Assembly: GCA_937901085.1 (NCBI GenBank)
Contig: CALCHQ010000034.1
Span: 62,001-126,000 of the forward strand
Source of the DNA: an uncultured Verrucomicrobiales bacterium
Lineage (GTDB): Bacteria; Verrucomicrobiota; Verrucomicrobiia; Verrucomicrobiales; Akkermansiaceae
Reading direction: 5' to 3'
DNA: 64,000 nucleotides
Shown: positions 1 through 8,391 of the stretch, piece by piece
How positions within the stretch are numbered: the first letter of the stretch is position 1
How the letters are laid out: every line of letters begins with the position of its first letter
Translations under genes and position numbers: made by a program
Notes under the pieces: generated by a model
Seen by the model: only the letters and a program-made list of their open reading frames with translations
Databases searched by the model: none
Told to the model about the DNA's origin: nothing

Positions 1-43
1 TAAAGTTCCGCGCTCCGACAATGCTGTGAGCGTTCTGGAGATT

Positions 44-829
44 TCAGCTACTGGCTTTCAGACCATCGATGACGGCGGCGGTGAACCCGCTGCGTTCCAT
101 GGCGTTGAGCCCCTTGATGGTGATCCCCCCTGCCGTGGTCACCTGGTCGATGGCCACCTCCGGGTGCATGCTGCTCTGCAGCAGGAGGCTGGCGGCGCCG
201 TGTACGGTGTGTTCCACAATTCGGGCGGCTTCTTCGGGCCGGAATCCCAGCTCCACGCCTCCCTCAGTGGCTGCTCGGATGTAGCGCATGGCAAAGGCGA
301 TGCCGCAGGAGGCGAGGGCCGTACCGGCGGCGAGGTGCGGCTCATCGGTGAGCATGGTATACCCCAGGGCGGCAAATAAATCGAGAACAAGAGCCGTCTG
401 TTCGTCCGTGGCATGTTGGTGGCAGATGAAGGTGACACCATCCAGCACTTCCACCGCGGTGTTCGGGATGGCGCGGAAGAGCGCGGCGGGCTCTGGGGCT
501 GCAAGAAGCAGCTCCATTTCGTGCAGACTGATACCAGCCGCGACTGATACAATCAGCTGGTGGGAGAAGTCGAGTACAGAGCGGATTTCCTCAATGACTT
601 CGCCGAGGAACCATGGCTTGACGGCCAGAATGATGATATCAGCCTTGCTTGCGGCCAGCCGGTTGTCCCTGGTGGCCTGCACACCGGGCAGGGAGGCCTG
701 GATGCGAGCCAGACCGGAATCTGTCTTTGCGGTGCAGATAAGGTCGGCGGCCTGCCATGTACCGGAGGCGATGATGCCTCGTGCAATGGCACCGCCCATG
801 TTGCCTGTTCCTATGATAGCCAGTTTCAT
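44..829 (-). CDS. proC: pyrroline-5-carboxylate reductase
   Basis: Catalyses the last step of proline synthesis, reducing 1-pyrroline-5-carboxylate with NAD(P)H in the cytosol. The 261-residue protein opens with a Rossmann dinucleotide motif (IIGTGNMGGAIARG), has the family's AVKPW segment near residue 80, and ends with the conserved C-terminal stretch containing TTAGGIT and the MERSGF region. The length is typical for ProC. A longer frame extends 17 codons upstream, but the ATG at 829 directly precedes the Rossmann strand and overlaps the end of the nuclease gene by 4 bases (ATGA), so I chose it. It is the last gene of the minus-strand operon that starts at 6969. Confidence 0.95.
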   Translation of the reverse strand: MKLAIIGTGNMGGAIARGIIASGTWQAADLICTAKTDSGLARIQASLPGVQATRDNRLAASKADIIILAVKPWFLGEVIEEIRSVLDFSHQLIVSVAAGISLHEMELLLAAPEPAALFRAIPNTAVEVLDGVTFICHQHATDEQTALVLDLFAALGYTMLTDEPHLAAGTALASCGIAFAMRYIRAATEGGVELGFRPEEAARIVEHTVHGAASLLLQSSMHPEVAIDQVTTAGGITIKGLNAMERSGFTAAVIDGLKASS

Positions 830-1314
830 CGGGACTGTTTGCGGAATTCGTATGGGTTGACGGGGTTTTTGTCTTGCCACAGGCCCCGGCGTGCCTTGCG
901 GGCGGCTTTTTCGGCTGCTGCCAGGTTCTTGGCATCCGGTGCGAAGTAGGCATAATGCCAGGCCAGACCTTCCTTCACCATCTGGAGGTTGATGTTCTTC
1001 TTACCCAGCCAGACAATGGCCACTTTGCGGCCGTACTGGTCGGTATCCTTTATCTCCAGCCGCACAGCTTTACCCTCGCAGAGTTCTTTCAGTCGTGCGC
1101 GTGACTCATCAGCATAGGCCTGGCCCTTTTCCGGGGCATCGATACCCCATAGGCGCACGCGGGTTTTGTTGTCCTGCAGCTTGAAAGTATCGCCGTCCTG
1201 CACCTTGAGGCAGACGCATGTGATTGCAGCCTGTCCGGCGGGGACGTGCGGTATGTTTTCTGCCTGCAGGGGAGAACCCAGCAAGCAGAATAAAAGGAAG
1301 AGACACTTAGTCAT
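826..1314 (-). CDS. secreted thermonuclease (SNase-like) family protein
   Basis: Predicted exported nuclease of the staphylococcal nuclease fold. The N-terminus is a signal peptide (about residues 1-18, ending in LQA). The body carries the family landmarks: a DGDTF strand, the catalytic segment RLWGIDAPE, the YGR segment of the third motif, and the C-terminal ARRGLW motif. 162 residues is normal for a single-domain SNase. It overlaps der by 8 bases upstream and proC by 4 bases downstream, so the three are translationally linked. The role is probably degradation of extracellular or periplasmic nucleic acid; no partner identifies a substrate. Confidence 0.9.
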   Translation of the reverse strand: MTKCLFLLFCLLGSPLQAENIPHVPAGQAAITCVCLKVQDGDTFKLQDNKTRVRLWGIDAPEKGQAYADESRARLKELCEGKAVRLEIKDTDQYGRKVAIVWLGKKNINLQMVKEGLAWHYAYFAPDAKNLAAAEKAARKARRGLWQDKNPVNPYEFRKQSR

Positions 1315-2722
1315 TTCTCACGCGGGAACGGGGCGAGAGTACAATGGGCACACCGGCCGCCTTGATGCGGGAGCGGATGGTGTTGCGCAGATACTGGGCG
1401 TAGCTGTCGGCCAGCAGGCGCTTGTCATTCACGAACAGCACATAGGTGGGCACCGGAATGGTGGTGTACTTCTCATTCACTGCTGTGGTGGCGTAGAAGA
1501 GTTTGAGACGCTTCTTGAGCACGCGGTGCTGGCCGGGCGGGTTCATTTCCATGGCGCGCTGGAGCAGGCGGTTGAGTTCGCCTGTGCCGGGCATGTTGAG
1601 TGCCTCCTGCTGCACGCGGGCAATGCTCTTGAAGATGGAGTCGATACCCCAGGAATCCTTGGCGGATACAATGGCCACCGGGGCGTAGTCCAGGAAGAAG
1701 AGGTTTTCTTTGATGTGTTCCTTCACGGCTTCCTTGCGGGCGCTCATGGGGGCATCCGGGCAGTAGAGGTCAAACTTGTTGACGATGATGATGCAGGGCT
1801 TCTTCTCCTCTGCAATGATGGAGCCGATGCGGCGGTCCTGCTGGGTGACTCCGGCGGCCATGTCGATGACCAGCAGGCAGATGTCTGCGCGGCGGATGGC
1901 GCGTTCGCTACGCATGGCAGAGAATACCTCCACGGAGGTATCACGCTTGCTGCGGGGGCGCATGCCTGCGGTGTCGATAAGTACATAGCGCTGGTCGCCG
2001 CGGGTGTAGGGCACGTCAATGGCATCGCGCGTGGTGCCGGCCACATTGGAGACAATCGTGCGCTTGTCCTGGAGAATGGCGTTCACCAGGGAGGATTTGC
2101 CGGCATTCGGGCGACCGACAATGGCCACTTTGATGGGGGAATCTGCGGTGACTTCCTCCTGCTCCGGCTCGTCCTCCGGGGTGGCATCGGCTGCGGTCTC
2201 TGCCTTCGTGGGTGTGGCCCCCAGGGATTTGAGGGCGGCGTTGAGCTTGTCGGCCAGGCGGGGAAAGCCGCGGCCATGCTCGGCCGAAGTGAAGACATAG
2301 TCTGCAAATCCCAGGTCGGAAAACTCGCCCAGGTTGAGTTCCTGCTTTTCCGTATCGGCCTTGTTGAGTACCAGCAGCACGGGAACCTTGCTCTTGTGCA
2401 GGTGGGCGGCGATGGTGCGGTCGATGGGGGTGAGGTGGTCGCGGCAGTCACAGACAAACATGATGTAGTCTGCGGCGTTCATGGCAATATCTGCCTCTCG
2501 CGTCACCTGGGCGGCAAAGCCGTCATCCAGCGTGCTGCCGATACCGCCGGTATCGACAACCATGGCATCAAAATCAGTAATACGCACCGGGGCGCAGAGG
2601 CGGTCGCGGGTCACGCCGGGCTGGTCATGCACAATGGCGATGCGGCGGCCCACCATGCGGTTGAAGATGGCAGATTTGCCCACATTCGGGCGGCCTACGA
2701 TAGCAATGGTCGGAGTGGACAT
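1307..2722 (-). CDS. der: ribosome biogenesis GTPase Der (EngA)
   Basis: Double-Era GTPase needed for maturation of the 50S ribosomal subunit. It has two tandem G domains: the first P-loop is GRPNVGKS near residue 10, followed by DTGG and NKAD; the second is GRPNAGKS near residue 202, followed by DTAG and NKFD. An acidic linker separates them and a KH-like domain ends in a basic tail (SPRSRVRND). The length of 471 residues is typical. It starts 12 bases downstream of the next upstream gene and has no clear Shine-Dalgarno sequence, consistent with translational coupling in the operon. Confidence 0.97.
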   Translation of the reverse strand: MSTPTIAIVGRPNVGKSAIFNRMVGRRIAIVHDQPGVTRDRLCAPVRITDFDAMVVDTGGIGSTLDDGFAAQVTREADIAMNAADYIMFVCDCRDHLTPIDRTIAAHLHKSKVPVLLVLNKADTEKQELNLGEFSDLGFADYVFTSAEHGRGFPRLADKLNAALKSLGATPTKAETAADATPEDEPEQEEVTADSPIKVAIVGRPNAGKSSLVNAILQDKRTIVSNVAGTTRDAIDVPYTRGDQRYVLIDTAGMRPRSKRDTSVEVFSAMRSERAIRRADICLLVIDMAAGVTQQDRRIGSIIAEEKKPCIIIVNKFDLYCPDAPMSARKEAVKEHIKENLFFLDYAPVAIVSAKDSWGIDSIFKSIARVQQEALNMPGTGELNRLLQRAMEMNPPGQHRVLKKRLKLFYATTAVNEKYTTIPVPTYVLFVNDKRLLADSYAQYLRNTIRSRIKAAGVPIVLSPRSRVRND

Positions 2723-2734
2723 AACAGAAAGGAA

Positions 2735-3577
2735 TCAGAAGGGACGTTCAGAGGCTTTGCGGGTTTTTTCAGAGCCGGGTTTGGGAGCGACATAGGGCGT
2801 GAGGCCGACGGGCATGATGCCCTTGCCAGTGCTGATGAGTTCCACCAGGTCGCCGGTGCGTTTGTAGAGGGCTGCAGAGGCGCGTTTGCCGTGCGTATCC
2901 ATCACAGAGTAGGTGTAGAAGTCAGGGGAGGACTGGCAGAGAACATGCATGTTCTGGGCGCGGTCAAGCAGCACGCTGGGCTTCATGAAGCTGACGTATT
3001 CGGCCAGGTAGCACGCGCCGATGACCTGGTTGGTGTCGCGGTTGATGGCCTGCCCGAACAGGCAGTCCTTGCCGTTCACCTTGGCCAGGCGCAGGCTCAG
3101 GCGGATAGCTTCGCCGCGGGCCTGGATGTTGAATTCACGCACTTTGCCGCCATTGGTAAGGGTGAAGAGTGCCCGGTTGGAACCGTATGTGCTGCGGCCA
3201 TCGGGCATGCGGATGGTGGCAACGGCGGCGTAATTGCCTGCTGTACTCAGGCGGTAGAGCGATTTGAGGTTGAATTCGAAGGAACGGGTGGAGCCGGGAG
3301 TGAGGACCAGTTCCGGGAATCGCCCGGCGGCAACGGGGGTGATGAGTACCTGTTCACCACGCTTGGAAACGGTGAAGTTGAGCCATGGACGCCCCGGTGT
3401 GTTCTTGAGGGTGATGGAGGCATCCGTCTGGTTGGTGATGGTTATCTTGAGGGCAACATTCTCACCGACAATGAAATCCTTGCGGACGGGCTGGAGCTGC
3501 ATTTCTATCTGCGCCTGGGCGTGGAAGCCGAGCATCAGGCAGAACAGGGTGAGCAGGAGGCGGAATATGTTTTTCAT
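2735..3577 (-). CDS. secreted protein of unknown function
   Basis: I do not recognise a family with confidence. The 280-residue protein begins with a clear signal peptide (residues 1-22, ending AQA). The mature part opens with a beta-rich segment resembling an intracellular-proteinase-inhibitor or Ig-like fold (hydrophobic strands around FIVGENVALKITITNQT). It continues with a region of alternating strands and ends in a basic, Lys/Arg-rich tail with no membrane anchor. A likely location is the periplasm or outer surface. It sits 5 bases after the pseudokinase gene and 12 bases before der, inside the same operon, which suggests a link with the membrane proteins encoded just upstream. Confidence 0.7.
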   Translation of the reverse strand: MKNIFRLLLTLFCLMLGFHAQAQIEMQLQPVRKDFIVGENVALKITITNQTDASITLKNTPGRPWLNFTVSKRGEQVLITPVAAGRFPELVLTPGSTRSFEFNLKSLYRLSTAGNYAAVATIRMPDGRSTYGSNRALFTLTNGGKVREFNIQARGEAIRLSLRLAKVNGKDCLFGQAINRDTNQVIGACYLAEYVSFMKPSVLLDRAQNMHVLCQSSPDFYTYSVMDTHGKRASAALYKRTGDLVELISTGKGIMPVGLTPYVAPKPGSEKTRKASERPF

Positions 3578-3582
3578 AAGTC

Positions 3583-4938
3583 TTATGGGTGTCTGGATTC
3601 GGGGTAAGTGATGCGGAAGCCGGCGGTGGGGGCGCTCCAGCTTTGGCTGGATACCGGGTAGGGCGCGCCGTAGTTGTCGACCAGCAGATAGACCTGCTGG
3701 TCATAAATACCGGGCAAGGGGTGCTGCCTGCCGGTGCAGCTCCATTCCCATCGGCAGGGGAAGGGGAGTTTCTGCTGGTGCAGCAGCTGGAGTTGCTGGG
3801 CAGAGGGGATTTCGCCCCCGTGGAATGCGGCGTAGAGCGCAGCCTGCCAGTAGGTGATGCCGGTGACCGGGGCAGCAGGGCTTTGTTGCTGCTCTGCCCA
3901 GTTGCCAGGTTCCAGCGTCGTGGGGCCTTCCGTCAGCGTTTTCAGGCAGGCTGCCTGTACTTCCGGGGAAGCCGCGGTGAAATCGTGCATGAATTGTGCA
4001 TATTCGGCAACCGTGACGGGCTGCTTCATGAGCTGGTATTCCTTACCCCCCTGGTGGCAGAGCAGAGCTGTCTCTGTGACGGCGGGTATCTGCTCCGGTG
4101 AGTCGAGACCGAAGAGGCTTCCCAGACAGCTCAGGGTGATGACGGTGGCTCCGCAGATGCCCAGATGCGTTCCCCATTGCCGTGCAAAGCGAAGGCCGCG
4201 GAGCAGCAGGGGAAGGTGCGTCACTTTGTAGAGCGGCGTGTTTTCAATCGCCTCACGTTCGGCATCTTCCAGCTGGGTGCGTATGGTTTTGACGGCTTCG
4301 CCGATGCTGTTCCAGCTCAGCCATTCGCCCTCATAGCCTTCGTGGAGCCATTGCGCCAGGGTGGCCACGCGGCCAAGACCGGCCTGTTGGTCTTGGGGGA
4401 GGAGCGGCCAGAGGGCGGCGGCCAGCGCCTGCATCTGCCGGGAGTCAGGGATGGGGGCTGCTTCCACCAGCGGGGAGAGGAAATGAACGCTGCCATTCTC
4501 CTCAATGTAGATGGACGAGGGGGCAAGCGGCATGGCGCTGAGATCCACCATGCCGCAGAGTTCATACATTTCTGCTGCGGCATGAATAATGTTGCAGAGT
4601 TCGGGAACCGTCAGCCGGGAGCCCTCAGCGGCCAGCTGGCCGAGAGAACGACCCTGGGGCATTTCCTGCGTCAGGAACCAAAGGCCTTCGACGCGGAGCG
4701 ACTCATACACATCGGCCACATGCGGCAGTTCCGATGAGGCCACGCGCAGACGAGACTGCGCCAGGAAGACCACTTCCTCATCATGCGTCGCTTCCGGCGT
4801 CAGCACTTCCAGCACCACCGAACGCCCCACAGGACTCTGCTGCGCTTCATAAAGAGCCGTGTTCTGGCGCAGCTCGATGAGCCGGGTGAGCGTGTAGACC
4901 CCCAGCTGGCGCGGCAACTCTGGAAAAATCGGCCTCAT
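3583..4938 (-). CDS. pseudokinase - membrane helix - FGE/sulfatase-modifying-like fusion protein
   Basis: The first ~240 residues have the outline of a Ser/Thr kinase domain but lack its catalytic residues. There is no glycine-rich loop, the VAIK-type lysine is replaced (VVLEVL), the HRDLKPSN stretch reads MPLAPSSIYI, and no DFG is visible. One hydrophobic helix follows at about residues 263-285. The C-terminal ~150 residues resemble the formylglycine-generating-enzyme/SUMF1 fold used as a non-enzymatic module: VTVAEYAQF, then PVTGITYWQAALYAAFHGG and IPSAQQL, then a terminal AGFRITYP. The catalytic cysteine pair of true FGE is not evident. The likely role is a membrane-bound scaffold or sensor. 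It overlaps the following TPR-like gene by 4 bases (ATGA). Confidence 0.7.
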   Translation of the reverse strand: MRPIFPELPRQLGVYTLTRLIELRQNTALYEAQQSPVGRSVVLEVLTPEATHDEEVVFLAQSRLRVASSELPHVADVYESLRVEGLWFLTQEMPQGRSLGQLAAEGSRLTVPELCNIIHAAAEMYELCGMVDLSAMPLAPSSIYIEENGSVHFLSPLVEAAPIPDSRQMQALAAALWPLLPQDQQAGLGRVATLAQWLHEGYEGEWLSWNSIGEAVKTIRTQLEDAEREAIENTPLYKVTHLPLLLRGLRFARQWGTHLGICGATVITLSCLGSLFGLDSPEQIPAVTETALLCHQGGKEYQLMKQPVTVAEYAQFMHDFTAASPEVQAACLKTLTEGPTTLEPGNWAEQQQSPAAPVTGITYWQAALYAAFHGGEIPSAQQLQLLHQQKLPFPCRWEWSCTGRQHPLPGIYDQQVYLLVDNYGAPYPVSSQSWSAPTAGFRITYPESRHP

Positions 4939-6212
4939 TCGGGAAGGGGTAATTCGGGTAAGAAGTCAGAAACGGGCATTGCTTCCTCGTAATCCGGCAC
5001 GAGGCCGTCATCGGGCAGCAAGGAATTCGAGGGCATGGCCTGGCGGCGGTTGCGGGCGTTGAGCCGCTGTTCCTGGAGAATAAGCGAGGAGGGGGTGCTG
5101 AGGCAGTCCAGCGGTTCTCCTTTGTAGTAAAGCTTGGCTGTGAAACCGTAGTAACGGACATCGCCATAGGCATCCATCTCTTCCTGCGTGAGGGGTGGCA
5201 GCTTGTAGGAGACCTGCAGGTTTTCCTCCCATGCCTCCCAGCTGGGTTTCTCGCTGGTCCACTTCCATTCCACCTGCCCGCGGCTGAACGCAATGCGGCG
5301 GCCATTCACAATATCAAAGAACTGGATATGGATGTAGAGGTCTTCCTGCCTCACTTCCTCACCCGGAGCCAGCAGCACCGGCAGGAGCATATCGACCTGC
5401 TCTCCCTGTTCGGGGCTGTAATTGTGCTTCTGCTGGTGCGGCCCGAAAGAAAGCTTGCCACGCAGGCTGGCGGCCTGGTCGAAACCATAGGTGAGCCGCT
5501 GGGCGGCACGCTGGAAATAGCTGCCCGCGCGGTCGCGCATCTGGAATACCTGGGTGTAGTATTCGCGTGCTTTCCGGGGATTGAGCAGCTTGTCGTAGGC
5601 CATGCCGTAGTAGTAGAGCAGGGCCGGATGTTCGGCAGAAAGCAGGCTGCCTTCTTCCAGACAAAGGATGCATTGGCGCATGTCTCCGGCTGCCATGGCG
5701 GCAACTCCCTGTCGGATCAGACTGTCGAGGTCTTCGCGTTCGCTGGCATTGAGCTTGCTGTTGGCTTCCTGTTCGGCAGGGGATTGGGGCTGCGGTGCTG
5801 TTTCTTCGCTTTCCGGGAAGTCGAAGCCGCCCTCCTGTGCCAGAATGGTATCCACATCGCGCACTCGCAGCGGAGGCGGGGCATCTGCCCCGCTCTGGGC
5901 GGCCGGGCTGGCGGCAATGCCGGCAGAACCTTGCGTGTTGAGTTCCATCTGGGCGAGCTCGCGGGCTTCAATGACGGCCAGTTGGGCGCGCGATACCTCC
6001 AGCGAGCGTTCATTGGCTATATCCAGCCGCCGGGTGACTCCCACACCCAGCACCGCCAGTTCGGTGGCAATGGCGGCAATCAGCAGAGTGACTGCTACGC
6101 GGCGGCTGAGTACAGTATGCAGCAGCTTGCTGCTGTGCCTGCAGCACACCAGCAGTCGGCGTGATACCCGGCAGATGAACTGCTCAGCCTTCTGTCGATT
6201 CCGTTTGCTCAT
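4935..6212 (-). CDS. membrane-anchored tetratricopeptide-like protein
   Basis: Unknown function. The 425-residue protein has a very basic cytoplasmic N-terminus (Arg/Lys/His rich, residues 1-38), one membrane helix at about 40-60, then a helical linker rich in Ala/Glu/Gln. A region around residues 170-240 alternates helices in the style of TPR units (the segments DMRQCILCLEEGSLLSAEHPA and LLYYYGMAYDKLLNPRKAREYY). A C-terminal beta-rich part (about 270-370) follows. The topology is N-in, with the bulk in the periplasm. It overlaps its upstream neighbour by 29 bases and the pseudokinase gene by 4, so the three membrane proteins are probably made in fixed proportion and may form one complex. Confidence 0.65.
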   Translation of the reverse strand: MSKRNRQKAEQFICRVSRRLLVCCRHSSKLLHTVLSRRVAVTLLIAAIATELAVLGVGVTRRLDIANERSLEVSRAQLAVIEARELAQMELNTQGSAGIAASPAAQSGADAPPPLRVRDVDTILAQEGGFDFPESEETAPQPQSPAEQEANSKLNASEREDLDSLIRQGVAAMAAGDMRQCILCLEEGSLLSAEHPALLYYYGMAYDKLLNPRKAREYYTQVFQMRDRAGSYFQRAAQRLTYGFDQAASLRGKLSFGPHQQKHNYSPEQGEQVDMLLPVLLAPGEEVRQEDLYIHIQFFDIVNGRRIAFSRGQVEWKWTSEKPSWEAWEENLQVSYKLPPLTQEEMDAYGDVRYYGFTAKLYYKGEPLDCLSTPSSLILQEQRLNARNRRQAMPSNSLLPDDGLVPDYEEAMPVSDFLPELPLPE

Positions 6213-6969
6213 AGTCCAGAACTTCGCCCTGGTACTGCGCCAGGAGCGCCTGCATGAATTGCTCGGCCGGTTGGCCGTCTGCCTGGGAGAACCCGCCGTA
6301 GGTCATGCCGTCGAGACGGATTTTTCTGCCCTTTACCGTGGCATAGGCAATGCCCTTGAAGCCCTTGCCCCATTGGCGGAGGTCCAGGCGGGTGATATCT
6401 GCCACATCGAACTGCTGCCCGGCAGCGGTGACGCTTGTTCCCTGGAGGCTCATGACGCGGCTGCGGGTACGCAGAATGAAGAAGAGAATAAGGGCGCAGA
6501 TGCCCATGCACACGCTGCCCGCAATCCATTGTTCGCGGATGGCGGCGTTGTCGTAGGGGTGGTCAGCTGGTTTGACCGGGTAGCGCATGCGGGCGGTATA
6601 GGAGGTCCAGCAATCGGCCCAGCTCCTGCTCATGGCCGCATAGTCGGCGGCTTCCGGGGGAGTGTTGCGAGCGGCGGCACAGTCGGCAGGCAGGGGGTAT
6701 CTGCCTTCCATTATCCACTCTCCGTCCACCTGTTCGGCTGCAAGCAGGGGCTGCAAGGCTCTGTCTGCTCCCCAGGGGGCAGAGGTGCTGGCTTCTTCCC
6801 CCAGCCGGGCAAAGGCCTGGTGGGAAAAGTAGACTTCATTGGCTTTGCGGTAACCGGCGGCGCCGTCGTAGAAAAAGTACAGGCCGAAGCCCAGGAAGGC
6901 TAACAGTACAATGGCGAAACGTACAAAAGTATCCCGGGTTGGGCGGCAGATTATGGCTTCTGTTGTCAT
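6184..6969 (-). CDS. two-helix membrane protein of unknown function
   Basis: First gene of the seven-gene operon. The 261-residue protein has a membrane helix at about residues 17-37, a ~120-residue extracytoplasmic loop, a second helix at about 165-185 (WIAGSVCMGICALILFFIL), and a cytoplasmic C-terminal domain. That domain resembles a small beta-rich PH/photosystem-like module (AAGQQFDVADITRLDLRQWG...). No enzymatic motif is visible. The ATG lies 9 bases downstream of a TAAAAT -10 box followed by GGCGCGC, so the mRNA is expected to be nearly leaderless. The 29-base overlap with the next gene implies coupled translation. Confidence 0.65.
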   Translation of the reverse strand: MTTEAIICRPTRDTFVRFAIVLLAFLGFGLYFFYDGAAGYRKANEVYFSHQAFARLGEEASTSAPWGADRALQPLLAAEQVDGEWIMEGRYPLPADCAAARNTPPEAADYAAMSRSWADCWTSYTARMRYPVKPADHPYDNAAIREQWIAGSVCMGICALILFFILRTRSRVMSLQGTSVTAAGQQFDVADITRLDLRQWGKGFKGIAYATVKGRKIRLDGMTYGGFSQADGQPAEQFMQALLAQYQGEVLDYEQTESTEG

Positions 6970-6978
6970 CTGCGCGCC

Positions 6979-6984
6979 ATTTTA
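6979..6984 (-). promoter_or_regulatory. -10 box (TAAAAT) of the 6969-44 operon
   Basis: Read on the minus strand, TAAAAT is followed by GGCGCGCAG and then the ATG at 6969. No strong -35 lies 17 bases upstream (TGTGCA there). The -10 plus GC-rich discriminator arrangement is the same as in front of ileS and leuS. Confidence 0.55.
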
Positions 6985-7075
6985 CCACAGAGCGAATCTC
7001 CTGCACAGCCAAAAATGCAGCTGTACGCGCATGATGACGCGCACAGCGCGCGCAGGCGTGTGACGCAATAAAGGC

Positions 7076-7104
7076 TTGCTTTCAGTGGCTGTTCTTGCTA
7101 CTCT
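7076..7104 (+). promoter_or_regulatory. promoter of the polysaccharide deacetylase gene
   Basis: TTGCTT (7076-7081), a 17-base spacer, then TACTCT (7099-7104). Only 8 bases separate the -10 box from the ATG at 7113. A TTG codon at 7095, which would extend the frame, lies inside this promoter and would not be transcribed. Confidence 0.65.
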
Positions 7105-7112
7105 GCCAGCGT

Positions 7113-8387
7113 ATGAAGGCGCTGCTTCGGGTACTGATGCTGACCTTGGGTATGGTATTGTGTGCCCAGGGCTTCGAGCCTGCGCCTGTCGATTTGGAGC
7201 CGCTGTCGCTGGATGCTGTTGAGACAGAAACAGTTCTGAATTCACCGGCGCCTCTGGAAGAGGAGGATGTGGCCGAGGAGGTTGAGCCGGAGGCCGTGCT
7301 TGATGTGCCGCGAGACCAGACCCGCGTTGCGGTGCTGGGCTATCACAATTTCAGTAAAACAGCTCCGGTGAGCCAGATGATGCTCCGCACCTCCGAATTC
7401 CGCGAACAGATGGAGACCCTCCGCCGCGCCGGGCTCACCGTCATCAGCATGCAGGAATTTCTGGAATGGCGACTGGGTACCCGCACCCTGCCAGCGCGCT
7501 GCGTGCTGATTACCCTGGATGATGGCTGGAAGAGTGTCTACACGGAAGCTTTCCCCATTCTCAAGGAATACGGCTACCCCTTTACTCTGTTCCTCTACAC
7601 CAATTTCCTGACGGGGCGCGGAGACAGCCTGACGCCGGAGCAAGTCAGGGAAATGCAGGCGCATGGCGGCACGGTGGGCAGCCATTCGGTGAGCCATCTT
7701 TACCCTCGCAGCTGGAAGAAACGCGAAAAGGAAGGGGCAGAGGCCTATGCCGCCCTGGTAGATGCCGAATTGGGGGAATCGCAGAAGAAACTCAGCGAGT
7801 TGTTCGGTCCGGTGAATACCTATTGCTATCCGGGTGGCTACCACACCCCCGGCATGCTGGAGCGCATGCCCGGTTATGGTTATGTGGCGGCTTTCACGGT
7901 GATCCCCGGTAAGGTGACGGTATCGGAAAACCCGCTGGAGATTCCTCGCTACATGATTTTCGGCAATGATGCTTCTGTGTTCCGCGCCGCTGTGGATTTC
8001 CGCGTGGCGCAGCTGGGCACTGTGGTCAGCACCGGCGCGAGTCCGGGTACGTTGCCGGCCAGTACGCCGCCGCCTCCCTTTGCCGTCAGCCCCCGGCCGG
8101 ATGAAACCGTGGCGCCTGATTTTGACGCCATCACCGCCTATATGAGCGGCGTGGCCGGAGTTGATTTTTCAACCGTTCAGATGAAAGTGAGCGGATTTGG
8201 CCGTGTTCCTGCCAGCGTGGATAAGGCGACACGAGCCGTGCAATGGGTGCTGCCCTGCCGCATCTATATGCCCAACCTCTCCGTGCACGTTACCTGGAAG
8301 AGTACCGAAGGCACCAGCCACAAGGCCGAGTGGTCTTTCAGTATCGACCCCAACGCGCCGATTAAAACAGTAAATACAACACCATAA
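7113..8387 (+). CDS. secreted polysaccharide deacetylase (NodB/CE4 family)
   Basis: Predicted exported carbohydrate esterase that removes acetyl groups from a polymer such as peptidoglycan or a surface glycan. Residues 1-20 form a signal peptide. An acidic linker follows, then the NodB domain. It shows YHNF near the start, TLDDGW for the first catalytic motif (general base and metal Asp), SHSVSHLY as the HxxxH metal-binding motif, and YCYPGGY as the third motif. After the catalytic domain (to about residue 280) a Pro-rich linker leads to a small beta-rich C-terminal domain. I chose ATG 7113 because the promoter ends 8 bases before it. The downstream gene starts 4 bases after its stop. Confidence 0.88.
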   Translation: MKALLRVLMLTLGMVLCAQGFEPAPVDLEPLSLDAVETETVLNSPAPLEEEDVAEEVEPEAVLDVPRDQTRVAVLGYHNFSKTAPVSQMMLRTSEFREQMETLRRAGLTVISMQEFLEWRLGTRTLPARCVLITLDDGWKSVYTEAFPILKEYGYPFTLFLYTNFLTGRGDSLTPEQVREMQAHGGTVGSHSVSHLYPRSWKKREKEGAEAYAALVDAELGESQKKLSELFGPVNTYCYPGGYHTPGMLERMPGYGYVAAFTVIPGKVTVSENPLEIPRYMIFGNDASVFRAAVDFRVAQLGTVVSTGASPGTLPASTPPPPFAVSPRPDETVAPDFDAITAYMSGVAGVDFSTVQMKVSGFGRVPASVDKATRAVQWVLPCRIYMPNLSVHVTWKSTEGTSHKAEWSFSIDPNAPIKTVNTTP

Positions 8388-8391
8388 ACCA

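Noticed and set aside
1166..3607. Very long plus-strand open frame of 813 codons opposite der
   Set aside because: It is the antisense of der and its neighbours in high-GC sequence. It lacks any family resemblance or promoter, and the minus-strand genes have unmistakable motifs.
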